Shown: positions 5,869 to 13,222, numbered from the stretch's first letter. The stretch: DNA of 15,687 nucleotides from Opitutaceae bacterium (GCA_023269455.1 JAHFTG010000021.1:1-15687); one strand, 5' to 3'. A program made the numbers and translations. The notes: generated by a model from the sequence alone, not told the origin.

Positions 5869-7112
5869 AACGAATCGTCCGTTCGTCTCTCCTTGGCGTT
5901 TTCCTGTCCGGTTTTCTCCACGCGGAACCGGCGGAAAAGCCGTCGGCCCAGCCAGCCGCCCTGCCGGTGGCGGTGCCTACCCAAGCCTCGGACGAACTGG
6001 CCAGCCTGCTTCGCATCGGCGCGGCCAAAATTGAACAACGCGACTGGGATTCGTCCGAGATCGCCTTCCAGCAGGTTCTCGCCGCCCAGGCCACGCCCGC
6101 CCAATACTTCGAGGCGCTCAGCGGGCTCGCGCGCACCTACCGGCTCAAAGGCGATCTCACCAAGGCATGCGCCATTTATGAACGCATCGTCAAGGACTAC
6201 CCCGACGAGATCGCTCTGCCCGGCATCTACCTGGATCTGGGCCGCACCCTGCGCGCGCTCGGCGCCTACCGGCTCGCCCTGAACCGGTTTTACAGCGTCA
6301 TCAATTCCACGCTCAAGCTGCCCACCGAAGGGGCCGACCACTACCGTCAACTCGCCCGCACCGCCCAGTTTGAAGTAGCCGAAACCTATTTCCAATCCGG
6401 CGACTACGCGCAGGCCTACCGATACTTCACCCGGCTCAACCTGCTCGACCTCGCCCCCGCCGATCGCGCCCGCGCGACCTTCAAATCCGCCTACGCACTC
6501 ACCCTCCAAAACGACCATGCCAAGGCCGTGGTCGTCCTCCAAAATTTCCTGGCCCTCCCGGCCAACGACGAAAACGCCGCCGAAGGGCGCTACCTGCTTT
6601 CCGTCGAACTTCGTCGGCTCGGCCGCGATCAAGAGTCGCTCGCCGCCGTCCTCGACCTTTTGCGCATCGAAAAAATCCGGACGCAAACCGATCCCAAAAC
6701 CTGGATATACTGGCAGCGCCAGACCGGCAACCAGCTCGCCAACGAATTTTACGAGCAAGGCGACGCCGCAAGCGCGCTGACCATTTACCAAGCCTTGCTG
6801 GAACTGGATACTATGCCCACATGGCGCCTCCCGCTGCTCTATCAAATAGGCCTTTGCCATGAACGGCTTCGCCAACAAGATCGCGCGCGTCTTTGCTACC
6901 AAGGTATCCTCGATGCCGTGCGCACCCAGAAAGCCGACCCCGCCGCCGATAAGGCGTTGAATTTTGATGATCTGGCCCTCATGGCTGAGTGGCGCCTGAA
7001 ATCCTTGGGCTGGCAGGACTCCATCGATCATCAGGTCTCCGCCTTTTTTACCCCCGCCGTTCCCGCGATCACCGCCCCCGCCACCACCCCAGCCGTGTCC
7101 CCCACCCCATGA
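5865..7112 (+). CDS. Exported TPR-repeat protein
   Basis: A 415-residue protein with a signal peptide (basic MKRIVR, hydrophobic SSLLGVFLSGFLHA, cleavage probably after A20) followed by a short Ala/Pro-rich stretch and then helical tandem repeats from about 44 to 385. Typical TPR patterns are clear at about 81-115 (FEALSGLARTYRLKGDLTKACAIYERIVKDYP, the best copy), 118-150, 166-192 (VAETYFQSGDYAQAYRYFTRL), 205-232 and 286-315. The C-terminus is a Pro/Ala/Thr-rich tail. TPR proteins of this kind are periplasmic scaffolds, often with cell-envelope machines; the layout recalls YbgF/CpoB or pilus and flagellum assembly factors, but no specific family is evident. It overlaps both neighbours by 4 bases. 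Confidence 0.88.
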   Translation: MKRIVRSSLLGVFLSGFLHAEPAEKPSAQPAALPVAVPTQASDELASLLRIGAAKIEQRDWDSSEIAFQQVLAAQATPAQYFEALSGLARTYRLKGDLTKACAIYERIVKDYPDEIALPGIYLDLGRTLRALGAYRLALNRFYSVINSTLKLPTEGADHYRQLARTAQFEVAETYFQSGDYAQAYRYFTRLNLLDLAPADRARATFKSAYALTLQNDHAKAVVVLQNFLALPANDENAAEGRYLLSVELRRLGRDQESLAAVLDLLRIEKIRTQTDPKTWIYWQRQTGNQLANEFYEQGDAASALTIYQALLELDTMPTWRLPLLYQIGLCHERLRQQDRARLCYQGILDAVRTQKADPAADKALNFDDLALMAEWRLKSLGWQDSIDHQVSAFFTPAVPAITAPATTPAVSPTP

Positions 7113-7498
7113 CCCCGACGGAAACGCTCACCGAACACCTACAACTTTGCGAAGAGCTCCATCATCTGGCCATCGAGGAAAACCGTTGCCTTAAACAGCA
7201 CCAACCCGCTCTCGACGCGCCCCTGCTCGATAAACGCCGCGACCTCCTCGCTCGCCTGGAAACCAGCCTCGCCGCGCTGAAAGATCCCGCCGCCGCCGGC
7301 ATCCCCGCCAGTCCTTCCGACCGGACGCTCCGCGCCGAATCCATCGAAAAAGCCCGAGGGCGCATCCTGCAGATTCTTCACCTGCAGAAGGAAAACGAAC
7401 AACTTCTCCTTCGTTACAGCCTCGGTGCCTTGCGCCCTGCCCTTCCTCCCGGTCTTCCGCCCGCCGCCCACCTGCAAAAACTCTATGAAAAGCACTAG
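7109..7498 (+). CDS. FlgN-like small helical protein
   Basis: A 129-residue protein, almost wholly helical in its first 110 residues, with leucine-rich heptads (TLTEHLQLCEELHHLAIEEN; LLDKRRDLLARLETSLAAL; ILQILHLQKENEQLLLRYSL). The pattern of an N-terminal helix, then K-x-x-L-L-x-x-L, then a long second helix is how FlgN-type hook-junction chaperones look, and the size fits. The evidence is shape and neighbourhood only, so the label is tentative. The ATG at 7109 overlaps the TPR gene's stop by 4 bases, and the kinase gene starts inside this gene's last codons, 14 bases before its stop. No ribosome binding site is visible, which fits coupled translation. Confidence 0.62.
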   Translation: MTPTETLTEHLQLCEELHHLAIEENRCLKQHQPALDAPLLDKRRDLLARLETSLAALKDPAAAGIPASPSDRTLRAESIEKARGRILQILHLQKENEQLLLRYSLGALRPALPPGLPPAAHLQKLYEKH

Positions 7499-9929
7499 CA
7501 TTGATGGTGCGCCGGAGACAGCGCCGGCACTTCCCCGAGTCCCGCAGATCATCGTCTATGTCGGCACCGGAACGGATAGAAATGAAATCGAGACGGCCTT
7601 GCGCGACGTCTCCTTTTCCTGGGCCGTCCATCAGGCGGGCGCCCCTGACCAACTGGGCGCTCTCCTTGCCGCCCCCGATCTGGTGGTTATCGCCACCAAC
7701 GACCCCGACCGCGCCCTCCTGCTTTTCGAGGTTCGTTCACGCACCCCGTCCACCCCCGTCATCGTAATCGGCCGTCAAGCCGAGCCGGAGCAGATCGTCA
7801 GCTGCCTTCTCGCCGGAGCGAGCGACTACCTGCCCTGGACCGGCATGCCGCAACTCCCTGCCCACATCCTTTCTTTCACCTCCGGCCGGAATGCAGCGGG
7901 CGATCCCCTGTCCGGCGTCAACCCACGCCTCAAAAGCTTGATCGACGCCTGCCCCTCCCCCGGCTGGATCACCGATCACGCGGGACACATTGTTTATTTC
8001 AACAAACGATGGACCGACTTCACCGGCTCAAGCGCCGCGAGCCAGTTCGGCCAGGAATGGCGCTCCCGGCTGTTTCCGGAAGACATGCGCCGTTTCGCCT
8101 ATAAGTTCACCTCCGCCCTGAACCGGCATCAGCACTTCAACATCGATCTTCGCATACGCCGTCACGACGGCATCTACCGCTGGGTCCGCGTCCAAGGCAC
8201 GCCCCAATTCAACATCCACGACCACTTCGCCGGCTACATCGGCTCCATTGTCGATATCAACAGCCAGCAAGAAACCGAGATCGTACAGGCCTATCGGGCC
8301 ATCACGCAGACCGCGCTCGCCGGCTTCGGTCGCTTTGCCCTGAAACGCCAGTCCTTTCATCAGCTCATCCAGGAAGCCACCCGCCTGGTCTGCGACACCC
8401 TTCAACTCAAGCAAAGCGAAGTTTTGTTTGTCGAAGCCGGGGAACTCCGACGGGTGGCCTCGACCGGTTTTGATGATTTCACCGGCGTCGCCCTGATGTC
8501 CGCTCCTTCGGTCGATGCACTCGACGACCAGCCCATCCAGCTCGAATACGACGGCGACATTTTTCCCGGTCGTGAAAATCATCCCGCGCTCGGCGTGCAG
8601 ACCGGCATTGCCGCCGCGATCAACGGCGGCCGCACCCTCCTCGGTTTTCTCACCGGACTCGGCGACTGCCCTCAGGAAATGGGTCGCGAGGCCACCGACT
8701 TCATCCAGGCCGTCGCCAACATCCTCAGCACCGTCCATCAGCGCGAGCAGGCCGAGGCGGCCCTCGAGGAAAGTGAAAAGAAACTCCTCCAGTCCCAAAA
8801 AATGGAGGCCGTCGGCCTCCTTGCCGGCGGCGTGGCCCACGATTTCAACAACCTCCTCACCGCCGTGCGCTGCTACGGCGAGATGCTCAACGAAGACCTC
8901 GCCACGGTCGCCCCCGAACTTCAAACCAAGACTGGGGAAATCCTCAAGGCCACCGCCCGCGCCAGCGCCCTCACCCGCCAGCTCCTCACCTTCAGCCGCA
9001 AGCAGGTTCTCCAGCCCGAGATTCTCGATCTCAACGCGGTGATCACGGACCTCAAAGATCTCATCCGTTCGCTGCTCAGCGAAAACGTCACCCTCCACGT
9101 CGATCTCATGGCGGGCAACACCCACTGCGAAGCCGACCGGAATCAAATCGACCAGATCATCCTCAATCTCTGCCTGAATGCCCGCGACGCCATGGCCAAT
9201 GGCGGGCACCTCACCATAAAAATCGGAACCCGCGATATCCCCCTCTCAAATCCGTATGGGTTGGCCCCGGCGCAGTATCTTGAGCTTCATATCGCCGACA
9301 CCGGGCTTGGCATGTCCCCGGAAGTGCAGGCGCAGATATTCCAACCCTTTTTTACCACCAAGGCCCTCGGCCATGGCACGGGTCTTGGCCTCGCCACTTG
9401 CGCCGTCATCGCGAAAAATTTCCATGGCACCATTACCTTCACGAGCCAGCTCGGTCATGGCTCCTGTTTTTCCGTCCTCATTCCACAGGTGATATCGCCA
9501 ATCGACGCCGAGCAGCGGCTCGAAGAAGGCCCGCCCGGAGGCGGCAACGAACACATCCTGCTCGTCGAGGACGACGACGCCGTCCGCCATGTCGCCACGA
9601 TGATTCTCACCAATTTCGGCTACAAGATCACCGCCTTCAGCGGAAGCAGGGAAGTTCTCAATTATTTCAAGGCCAACGACAATCTGGTGCCCATGTTTGA
9701 TCTCCTGCTGAGCGACATGGTCATGCCCTTCATGAACGGTCGTAATCTCGCGAACGAGATCTGCGCGCTCCAACCCGGCATCAAAGTCCTTTTCATGTCG
9801 GGATACGTCGGCGACCCCGCTATCCTTACCGCTGTCCAGGATGCCGGTCTTCCCTTCCTCGAAAAACCTTTCACCGGAAGCATCCTCGCCCGCAAAGTCC
9901 GCGAAACCCTCGTATCGGTTGAACCATAA
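7485..9929 (+). CDS. Hybrid sensor histidine kinase: pseudo-REC, PAS, GAF, HisKA, HATPase, REC
   Basis: An 814-residue soluble kinase with no membrane segment, so it senses a cytoplasmic signal. Residues about 20-130 are a receiver-like fold that lacks the catalytic Asp (DLVVIATN) and the Lys (W118 in DYLPW). A PAS domain covers about 148-260 (SPGWITDHAGHIVYFNKRW; DGIYRWVRV), and a GAF-like domain about 265-420. The HisKA box is GGVAHDFNNLL with phospho-acceptor H452. The ATPase has N561/N565, DTGLGM at 605-610 and GTGLGL at 631-636. The C-terminal REC (about 688-812) has E695/D696, D744 (LLLSDMVMP) and K794. The kinase would autophosphorylate H452 and pass phosphate to D744; the absence of an Hpt domain means an outside Hpt protein is needed for a full relay, or that D744 serves to drain phosphate. 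The ATG at 7485 is preferred over the upstream open frame because it directly precedes the first domain and fits the 14-base overlap. Confidence 0.95.
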   Translation: MKSTSIDGAPETAPALPRVPQIIVYVGTGTDRNEIETALRDVSFSWAVHQAGAPDQLGALLAAPDLVVIATNDPDRALLLFEVRSRTPSTPVIVIGRQAEPEQIVSCLLAGASDYLPWTGMPQLPAHILSFTSGRNAAGDPLSGVNPRLKSLIDACPSPGWITDHAGHIVYFNKRWTDFTGSSAASQFGQEWRSRLFPEDMRRFAYKFTSALNRHQHFNIDLRIRRHDGIYRWVRVQGTPQFNIHDHFAGYIGSIVDINSQQETEIVQAYRAITQTALAGFGRFALKRQSFHQLIQEATRLVCDTLQLKQSEVLFVEAGELRRVASTGFDDFTGVALMSAPSVDALDDQPIQLEYDGDIFPGRENHPALGVQTGIAAAINGGRTLLGFLTGLGDCPQEMGREATDFIQAVANILSTVHQREQAEAALEESEKKLLQSQKMEAVGLLAGGVAHDFNNLLTAVRCYGEMLNEDLATVAPELQTKTGEILKATARASALTRQLLTFSRKQVLQPEILDLNAVITDLKDLIRSLLSENVTLHVDLMAGNTHCEADRNQIDQIILNLCLNARDAMANGGHLTIKIGTRDIPLSNPYGLAPAQYLELHIADTGLGMSPEVQAQIFQPFFTTKALGHGTGLGLATCAVIAKNFHGTITFTSQLGHGSCFSVLIPQVISPIDAEQRLEEGPPGGGNEHILLVEDDDAVRHVATMILTNFGYKITAFSGSREVLNYFKANDNLVPMFDLLLSDMVMPFMNGRNLANEICALQPGIKVLFMSGYVGDPAILTAVQDAGLPFLEKPFTGSILARKVRETLVSVEP

Positions 9930-10009
9930 ATGCCGTCCTCCTGAAGTGCGCTGATCCCCGAAAACTGGGCCACTTGAAATGTTAGTCTGAGGCTCTAAAA
10001 GGAACTCAG

Positions 10010-10279
10010 ATTATCAAAGGCAAAAGACCCACGCCGGAACAGAATATCCGCATCTTACGAGAGACCGACGGCGGCCGGAGCATCGTGGAAGTGAGCAAGG
10101 AGCATAATATCTCCGAGATCACATTCCATCGTTGGAAAAAGCAGTTCGGGCAACTCGACGTGAACGAGGCCAAGCGCATGAAGGCGTTGGAACGGGAGAA
10201 CGCGGAACTGAAAAAAATGCTCGCGGACCCGCTGCTGAAGAACCGTGTTTTGGAAGCGGTGAACGCAAAAAAATGGTGA
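10010..10279 (+). pseudogene. IS3-family transposase subunit OrfA (remnant)
   Basis: The frame encodes about 89 residues with the full IS3 OrfA pattern: KRPTPEQNIRILRE, then EHNISEITFHRWKKQFG (helix-turn-helix that binds the IS ends), then DVNEAKRMKALERENAELKK (leucine zipper) and the end VLEAVNAKKW. The first in-frame start is not an ATG. ATT at 10010 has AAGGA 6 bases upstream and gives the expected N-terminus, while GTG at 10085 would delete half of the helix-turn-helix. AUU starts exist in IS elements, so this may be natural, or a former ATG may have mutated. The A7 run at 10267-10273 just before the stop is the usual programmed -1 frameshift site for making OrfAB. The element is truncated, so the gene is probably dead. 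Confidence 0.7.
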
Positions 10280-10413
10280 GCCCGGAACACAAGCATCGGA
10301 TGGCCGCCTTCGTAGTCGAACACGGACTGTGATCCGGGCGGACCGCGTGCCGGTGTCTTCGACTGGCGATATCTACCTTTCGGTATCGGAGGCGACCGCC
10401 GACGGCCGAGCAC
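10273..10413 (+). pseudogene. IS3-family OrfB transposase fragment with in-frame stop
   Basis: In the -1 frame relative to orfA, an ATG at 10273 overlaps the A7 run and begins MVSPEHKHRMAAFVVEHGL, the usual OrfB start. It hits TGA at 10330-10332 where a Cys or similar codon would be expected. Beyond the stop the same frame continues with SGRTACRCLRLAISTFRYRR, the conserved next segment of OrfB, until similarity stops near 10413. The integrase core with the DDE residues is absent. It therefore has both a nonsense mutation and a truncation. Confidence 0.75.
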
Positions 10414-10647
10414 ACCGGGTTTTATAAATCCGAGACATTAGGTCTTTCCGTTCTCCTCCTCAAGATGGTGAAAGACGGAATACATCAGGTTCACAAAAAC
10501 ACATTAATCGCATAACACTTTGTTTCACATTAATTAAAAATTTAACCAATCGCTTGTTAAATGTAAGGGGGGCTTTCCGCCTAACACCAATTCCGAAAAT
10601 TTTCACGTCCGTGACCTTGCGCAGTTAATCACCTCGCCCGCAAAAAC
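10414..10647. other. AT-rich non-coding interval after the IS remnant
   Basis: No gene is supported in these 234 bases. The middle part (10480-10565) is clearly richer in A and T than the rest of the window, with TTAATTAAAAATTTAA-type runs. GTCTTTC (10442-10448) and GAAAGAC (10470-10476) form a 7-bp inverted repeat with a 21-base spacer. TCACG (10603-10607) and CGTGA (10610-10614) form a near-palindrome that could bind a dimeric regulator. The interval may be foreign DNA left by the event that truncated the IS. Confidence 0.5.
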
Positions 10648-10971
10648 TCACGCATACGGCCGCCACGGTGCCTCGCCCTCGGCGCGCTTTTTGGCCTTCA
10701 CCGGCGCCCACACGCGCAACAAATATTCGGCGAGATTTCGCAGACTGATCCGGCGCAACCCCTCCCGCTGCGCGACCTCCCGAAATGGCGAAGCCACCGC
10801 CGAACGCTCCTCATAGTAGCGCCACAATTCGCCCTCCAGTTCCATCGCCGCCTCATGCGGATCACGCGCGCGGACAGAAATCGCGCTCACCTTGTCATGC
10901 CAGTGGCGTTTTTCGTCGGGATGGCCCTGCACATAATCGAACACCATCTGCTCGGCGCGGTTCAGACTCAT
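10648..10971 (-). CDS. Small helical protein of unknown function
   Basis: A 107-residue, highly charged helical protein (MSLNRAEQMVFDYVQGHPDEKRHW at the N-terminus, a central EGELWRYYEERS and REGLRRISLRNLAEYLLRVWAP near the end). It has no signal peptide, membrane segment or known catalytic motif. I have the impression that similar short proteins are common as conserved hypotheticals in Opitutaceae, but cannot name a family. The ATG at 10971 is chosen over the open frame to 11082 because the extra 37 residues are basic low-complexity sequence running through the divergent promoter region. It is transcribed away from the coiled-coil gene at 11090 and shares a 118-base upstream region with it. 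Confidence 0.75.
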   Translation of the reverse strand: MSLNRAEQMVFDYVQGHPDEKRHWHDKVSAISVRARDPHEAAMELEGELWRYYEERSAVASPFREVAQREGLRRISLRNLAEYLLRVWAPVKAKKRAEGEAPWRPYA

Positions 10972-11038
10972 GGCGCCGAAACGTGCGCGCGCCCCCGCGA
11001 AAAACAACCGTAAATCCACACGCCACGCCACGCCGACA

Positions 11039-11066
11039 TTGCTTTTGGGCGGCACTTTTCTAGCTT
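11039..11066 (+). promoter_or_regulatory. Possible housekeeping promoter for the coiled-coil gene
   Basis: TTGCTT at 11039-11044 and TAGCTT at 11061-11066 are spaced by 16 bases, a reasonable -35/-10 pair with a poor -10. Transcription would begin near 11073 and give a leader of only about 17 bases before the ATG at 11090. Based on consensus alone. Confidence 0.3.
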
Positions 11067-11089
11067 CACCCACTCGATCCAACTACGAC

Positions 11090-11917
11090 ATGTCGCCAAA
11101 ATTTAAGGAACAACTCCCCGCGGTGCTCGTGACCGTTCTTCTCGTCGGCCTGGTCCTCGGTGGCTACGCCTGCTACGTTAATTTCAAAGTCCTCCCCGCG
11201 CTCAACGCCGAGCGCCAGCGCGAGATCACCGACCTCAAGGAGCAGCACACCGCCGAGCTGCAAGCCTCCGCCGAGCAGACACGCCGCCAGATCGAGGCCG
11301 TCAACACCCTCCTCAAAGACGCCATCGCCAAACGCTCCGCCGACGTGTTGATGACCGACGACGAGTTCGCCCAGGCCAACGCCGCCAAGGTCAACCAACT
11401 CGCCGAGGCCATCGCCAAAAAAATCCAGCCCTTCAACCCGCTCCCCAAGACCCCCGAAGAGGCCGAGCGTCTCCAAAACGAGCAGGTGGACAAGGTCTCC
11501 AGCCGCCTCTCCGAAAAAATCCAGCCCATCCTCGCCGACATCGCCAAAGACCAGAACCTCACCCGCGAATCCCTCGCCGCCTACAGCGACAAGATCGCCG
11601 ATCAAGTCGGCTCCGTGCTCACCGCCGAACTCGCGAAGAACCAAGTCCTCAACAACAACCTCACCCAAGCCCACTCGGCCGCCGAGCAATCGCTCGCGCT
11701 CTCCCACGAACTCGCCGCGCTCTACCTGAGTTCCCTCAAGGACCAAGGCATCCTCACCCGCATCCTCTCGTTGCCCGCCAACGTCATCAAAGACGCCGCC
11801 AGCCTCAGCATCGTCAGCAGCAGCGACCGCCATAAAAAGGAGCAGGAACTCGTGGACAAGATGAACGCCATCCAGAAACAGCTCGACGACATCCAGGCAT
11901 CGAGCCCCAAGAAATAA
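11090..11917 (+). CDS. Membrane-anchored coiled-coil protein of unknown function
   Basis: A 275-residue protein. Residues about 9-31 are one membrane segment (LPAVLVTVLLVGLVLGGYACYV) after a short basic N-terminus. The rest is almost continuous alpha-helix with coiled-coil character: KEQHTAELQASAEQTRRQIEAV near the membrane, then ANAAKVNQLAEAIAKKIQPF and a related KVSSRLSEKIQPILADIAKDQ, and a final KKEQELVDKMNAIQKQLDDI. The repeated A/S-x-K-I-Q-P-[FI] motif suggests an internal duplication. I recognise no family. It could be an envelope scaffold or an inhibitor-like tether. The ATG at 11090 is the only start that leaves the anchor at the N-terminus. It is monocistronic, with a terminator at 11953. 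Confidence 0.85.
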   Translation: MSPKFKEQLPAVLVTVLLVGLVLGGYACYVNFKVLPALNAERQREITDLKEQHTAELQASAEQTRRQIEAVNTLLKDAIAKRSADVLMTDDEFAQANAAKVNQLAEAIAKKIQPFNPLPKTPEEAERLQNEQVDKVSSRLSEKIQPILADIAKDQNLTRESLAAYSDKIADQVGSVLTAELAKNQVLNNNLTQAHSAAEQSLALSHELAALYLSSLKDQGILTRILSLPANVIKDAASLSIVSSSDRHKKEQELVDKMNAIQKQLDDIQASSPKK

Positions 11918-11952
11918 GGCCGTCGGCCCCGCGCCCACGCCCCCATCACTTC

Positions 11953-11983
11953 AACCACGCCGCAATCAACGGCGTGGTTTTTT
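11953..11983 (+). terminator. Rho-independent terminator
   Basis: AACCACGCCG (11953-11962) and CGGCGTGGTT (11970-11979) form a perfect 10-bp stem with a 7-base loop, and six T residues run from 11978 to 11983. It ends the coiled-coil gene's transcript 35 bases after its stop. Confidence 0.95.
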
Positions 11984-12103
11984 ATTGTTCGCCGCCAGCC
12001 ACCGCCACGCCCGGCACCACCACCCATCGCCACCGACCCAGCGTTTCTTTGTGATCAAATTCAACCGGCAACCGGCGCAGGCACGCCTTCTGCTAAAAGG
12101 AAC

Positions 12104-12135
12104 ATGGTAACACTTTTTACCATAATCGTAACACT
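12104..12135 (+). promoter_or_regulatory. Operator-like palindrome and direct repeats overlapping the transporter promoter
   Basis: ATGGTAA (12104-12110) and TTACCAT (12117-12123) are perfect inverted arms around a 6-base spacer. GTAACACT occurs at 12107-12114 and again at 12128-12135, 21 bases apart, which is two turns of the helix. A -10-like CATAAT at 12121-12126 overlaps the right arm, while no good -35 is present. A dimeric regulator bound here would cover the promoter and start site, 10-40 bases before the ATG of the binding-protein gene. The regulator itself is not in the window. Confidence 0.5.
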
Positions 12136-12144
12136 CATCCTGTC

Positions 12145-13125
12145 ATGCGTCTCCATAAATTGATCGCCCTCCTCGCGGTTTCCGCCGCTGCCGCCGCCTC
12201 CACTCTGTCCGCCGCTCCGCTCAAAATCGCCTACTCCGACTGGCCGGGCTGGACCGCCTTCGAGATCGCCAATCAGAAAGGCTGGTTCAAGGAAGCCGGC
12301 GTCGATGTTGACCTACTCTGGTTCGAATACGGCCCGTCGATGGATGCCTTCACCGCCAGCAAGTGTGATGCTGTGATGGTCACCAATGGCGACTCCCTCG
12401 TCACCGGCGCAGGCGGCGCGAAGAACATCGCCGTCCTCATCACCGATTACTCCAACGGCAACGACATGATCGTCGGCGCGCCCGGCATCAAGTCGCTCAA
12501 GGATCTCAAAGGCAAAAAAGTCGGCGTCGAAATCGGCCTCGTCGAGCACCTCCTCCTCCTCAACGGCCTGAAAAAAGCCGGCATGACCGAGTCCGACGTC
12601 ACCCTCGTCCCCACGCCTACCAACCAGACCCCGCAAGTCCTCGCCTCCGGTCAGGTTGACGCCATCGGTGCCTGGCAGCCCAACTGCGGCGCCGCCCTCA
12701 AGGCCGTCCCCGGCTCCAAGCCCATCTACACCAGCGCCGACGCGCCCGGCCTCATCTACGACGCCATCGTCGTCTCGCCCCAAAGCCTCGCCCAGCACCG
12801 CGCCGAATGGGTCAAAGTTGTGAAAGTCTGGGACAAGATCGTCGCCTACCTCGCCGATCCGAAGACCCGCGAAGACGGCATCAAGATCATGGCCGCGCGC
12901 GCCGGCGTTGATCCGAAGGAATACGCCGCGTTTCTCCCCGGCACCCATCTGCTCACGCTCGCCGAAGGCGCGAAAGTTCTCACCAGCAAAACCGACGACC
13001 TCGACTCCGTCATGGGCTCCTCCAAAACCGCCAACGCGTTCAACGTGAAAAACGGCGTTTACAAGGAGTCGCAGGACATCGGCACCTACCTCGACGCATC
13101 CCTGACCCTCGACGCCCTCAAGTAA
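12145..13125 (+). CDS. Periplasmic substrate-binding protein of an ABC transporter (urea-carboxylase-linked, SsuA/TauA-like)
   Basis: A 326-residue exported protein. The signal peptide is MRLHKLIALLAVSAAAAASTLSA with cleavage near A23; there is no lipobox Cys, so it is free in the periplasm. The mature part begins with LKIAYSDWPGWTAFEIANQKGWFKEAGVDVD, the start of the nitrate/sulfonate/taurine-type binding fold. Other typical parts are WFEYGPSMDAF (about 59-69), the hinge-like YSNGNDMIVGAPGIKSLKDLKGKKVGVE (about 107-131) and GQVDAIGAWQPN. Several of these strings match my memory of the binding proteins found beside urea carboxylase or guanidine carboxylase genes. A small nitrogen compound is therefore more likely than a sulfonate, but the ligand cannot be read directly. 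It is the first gene of the uptake operon. Confidence 0.9.
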   Translation: MRLHKLIALLAVSAAAAASTLSAAPLKIAYSDWPGWTAFEIANQKGWFKEAGVDVDLLWFEYGPSMDAFTASKCDAVMVTNGDSLVTGAGGAKNIAVLITDYSNGNDMIVGAPGIKSLKDLKGKKVGVEIGLVEHLLLLNGLKKAGMTESDVTLVPTPTNQTPQVLASGQVDAIGAWQPNCGAALKAVPGSKPIYTSADAPGLIYDAIVVSPQSLAQHRAEWVKVVKVWDKIVAYLADPKTREDGIKIMAARAGVDPKEYAAFLPGTHLLTLAEGAKVLTSKTDDLDSVMGSSKTANAFNVKNGVYKESQDIGTYLDASLTLDALK

Positions 13126-13196
13126 ACGGTCAGGCGGATTATCCTCACGAGACCTCCCTCACCCACCCGCATACACGCTCCGCCATTCGTCATTCG

Positions 13197-13222
13197 GATG
13201 GGCGTCCCGGCGGACGCCCATC
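13197..13222 (+). repeat. Strong hairpin between binding-protein and permease genes
   Basis: GATGGGCGTCC (13197-13207) and GGACGCCCATC (13212-13222) form a perfect 11-bp stem with a 4-base loop and no following T-run. Hairpins of this kind between the binding-protein and permease genes of ABC operons (as in malE-malF) protect the upstream mRNA from 3' decay and reduce downstream expression, so that more binding protein than permease is made. That role is inferred from position. Confidence 0.7.

Larger units (their letters stand above)
9952..10413 (+). mobile_element. Remnant of an IS3-family insertion sequence
   Basis: The left end appears to start at TGATCCCCG (9952), the TG-type terminus usual for IS3 relatives, followed by orfA, a frameshift run and the beginning of orfB. 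The orfB reading frame looks like transposase up to about 10413 and then loses similarity. No right inverted repeat resembling GTTTTCGGGGATCA is found downstream, and no DDE residues remain, so it cannot move on its own. It begins 22 bases after the kinase gene's stop and marks the edge of the motility region. The end coordinate is approximate. Confidence 0.75.

Noticed and set aside
5853..7031. 392-codon minus-strand frame opposite the TPR gene
   Set aside because: It has no domain pattern, while the plus-strand frame has a signal peptide and TPR repeats and is coupled to both neighbours.
8028..9209. 393-codon minus-strand frame opposite the hybrid kinase
   Set aside because: The plus strand carries unmistakable HisKA and HATPase motifs here, so this frame is a shadow caused by high GC.
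10333..10517. Continuation of the orfB frame to a stop near 10517
   Set aside because: After about 10413 the translation no longer resembles transposase and has no start of its own.
10414..10647. Right end of the IS3 element
   Set aside because: No reverse complement of the left terminus was found on either strand, so the element is called truncated.
11984..12144. Guanidine (ykkC) riboswitch before the transporter operon
   Set aside because: I looked for it because of the transporter type, but saw none of the conserved ykkC sequence blocks; the leader after the likely start site is too short.
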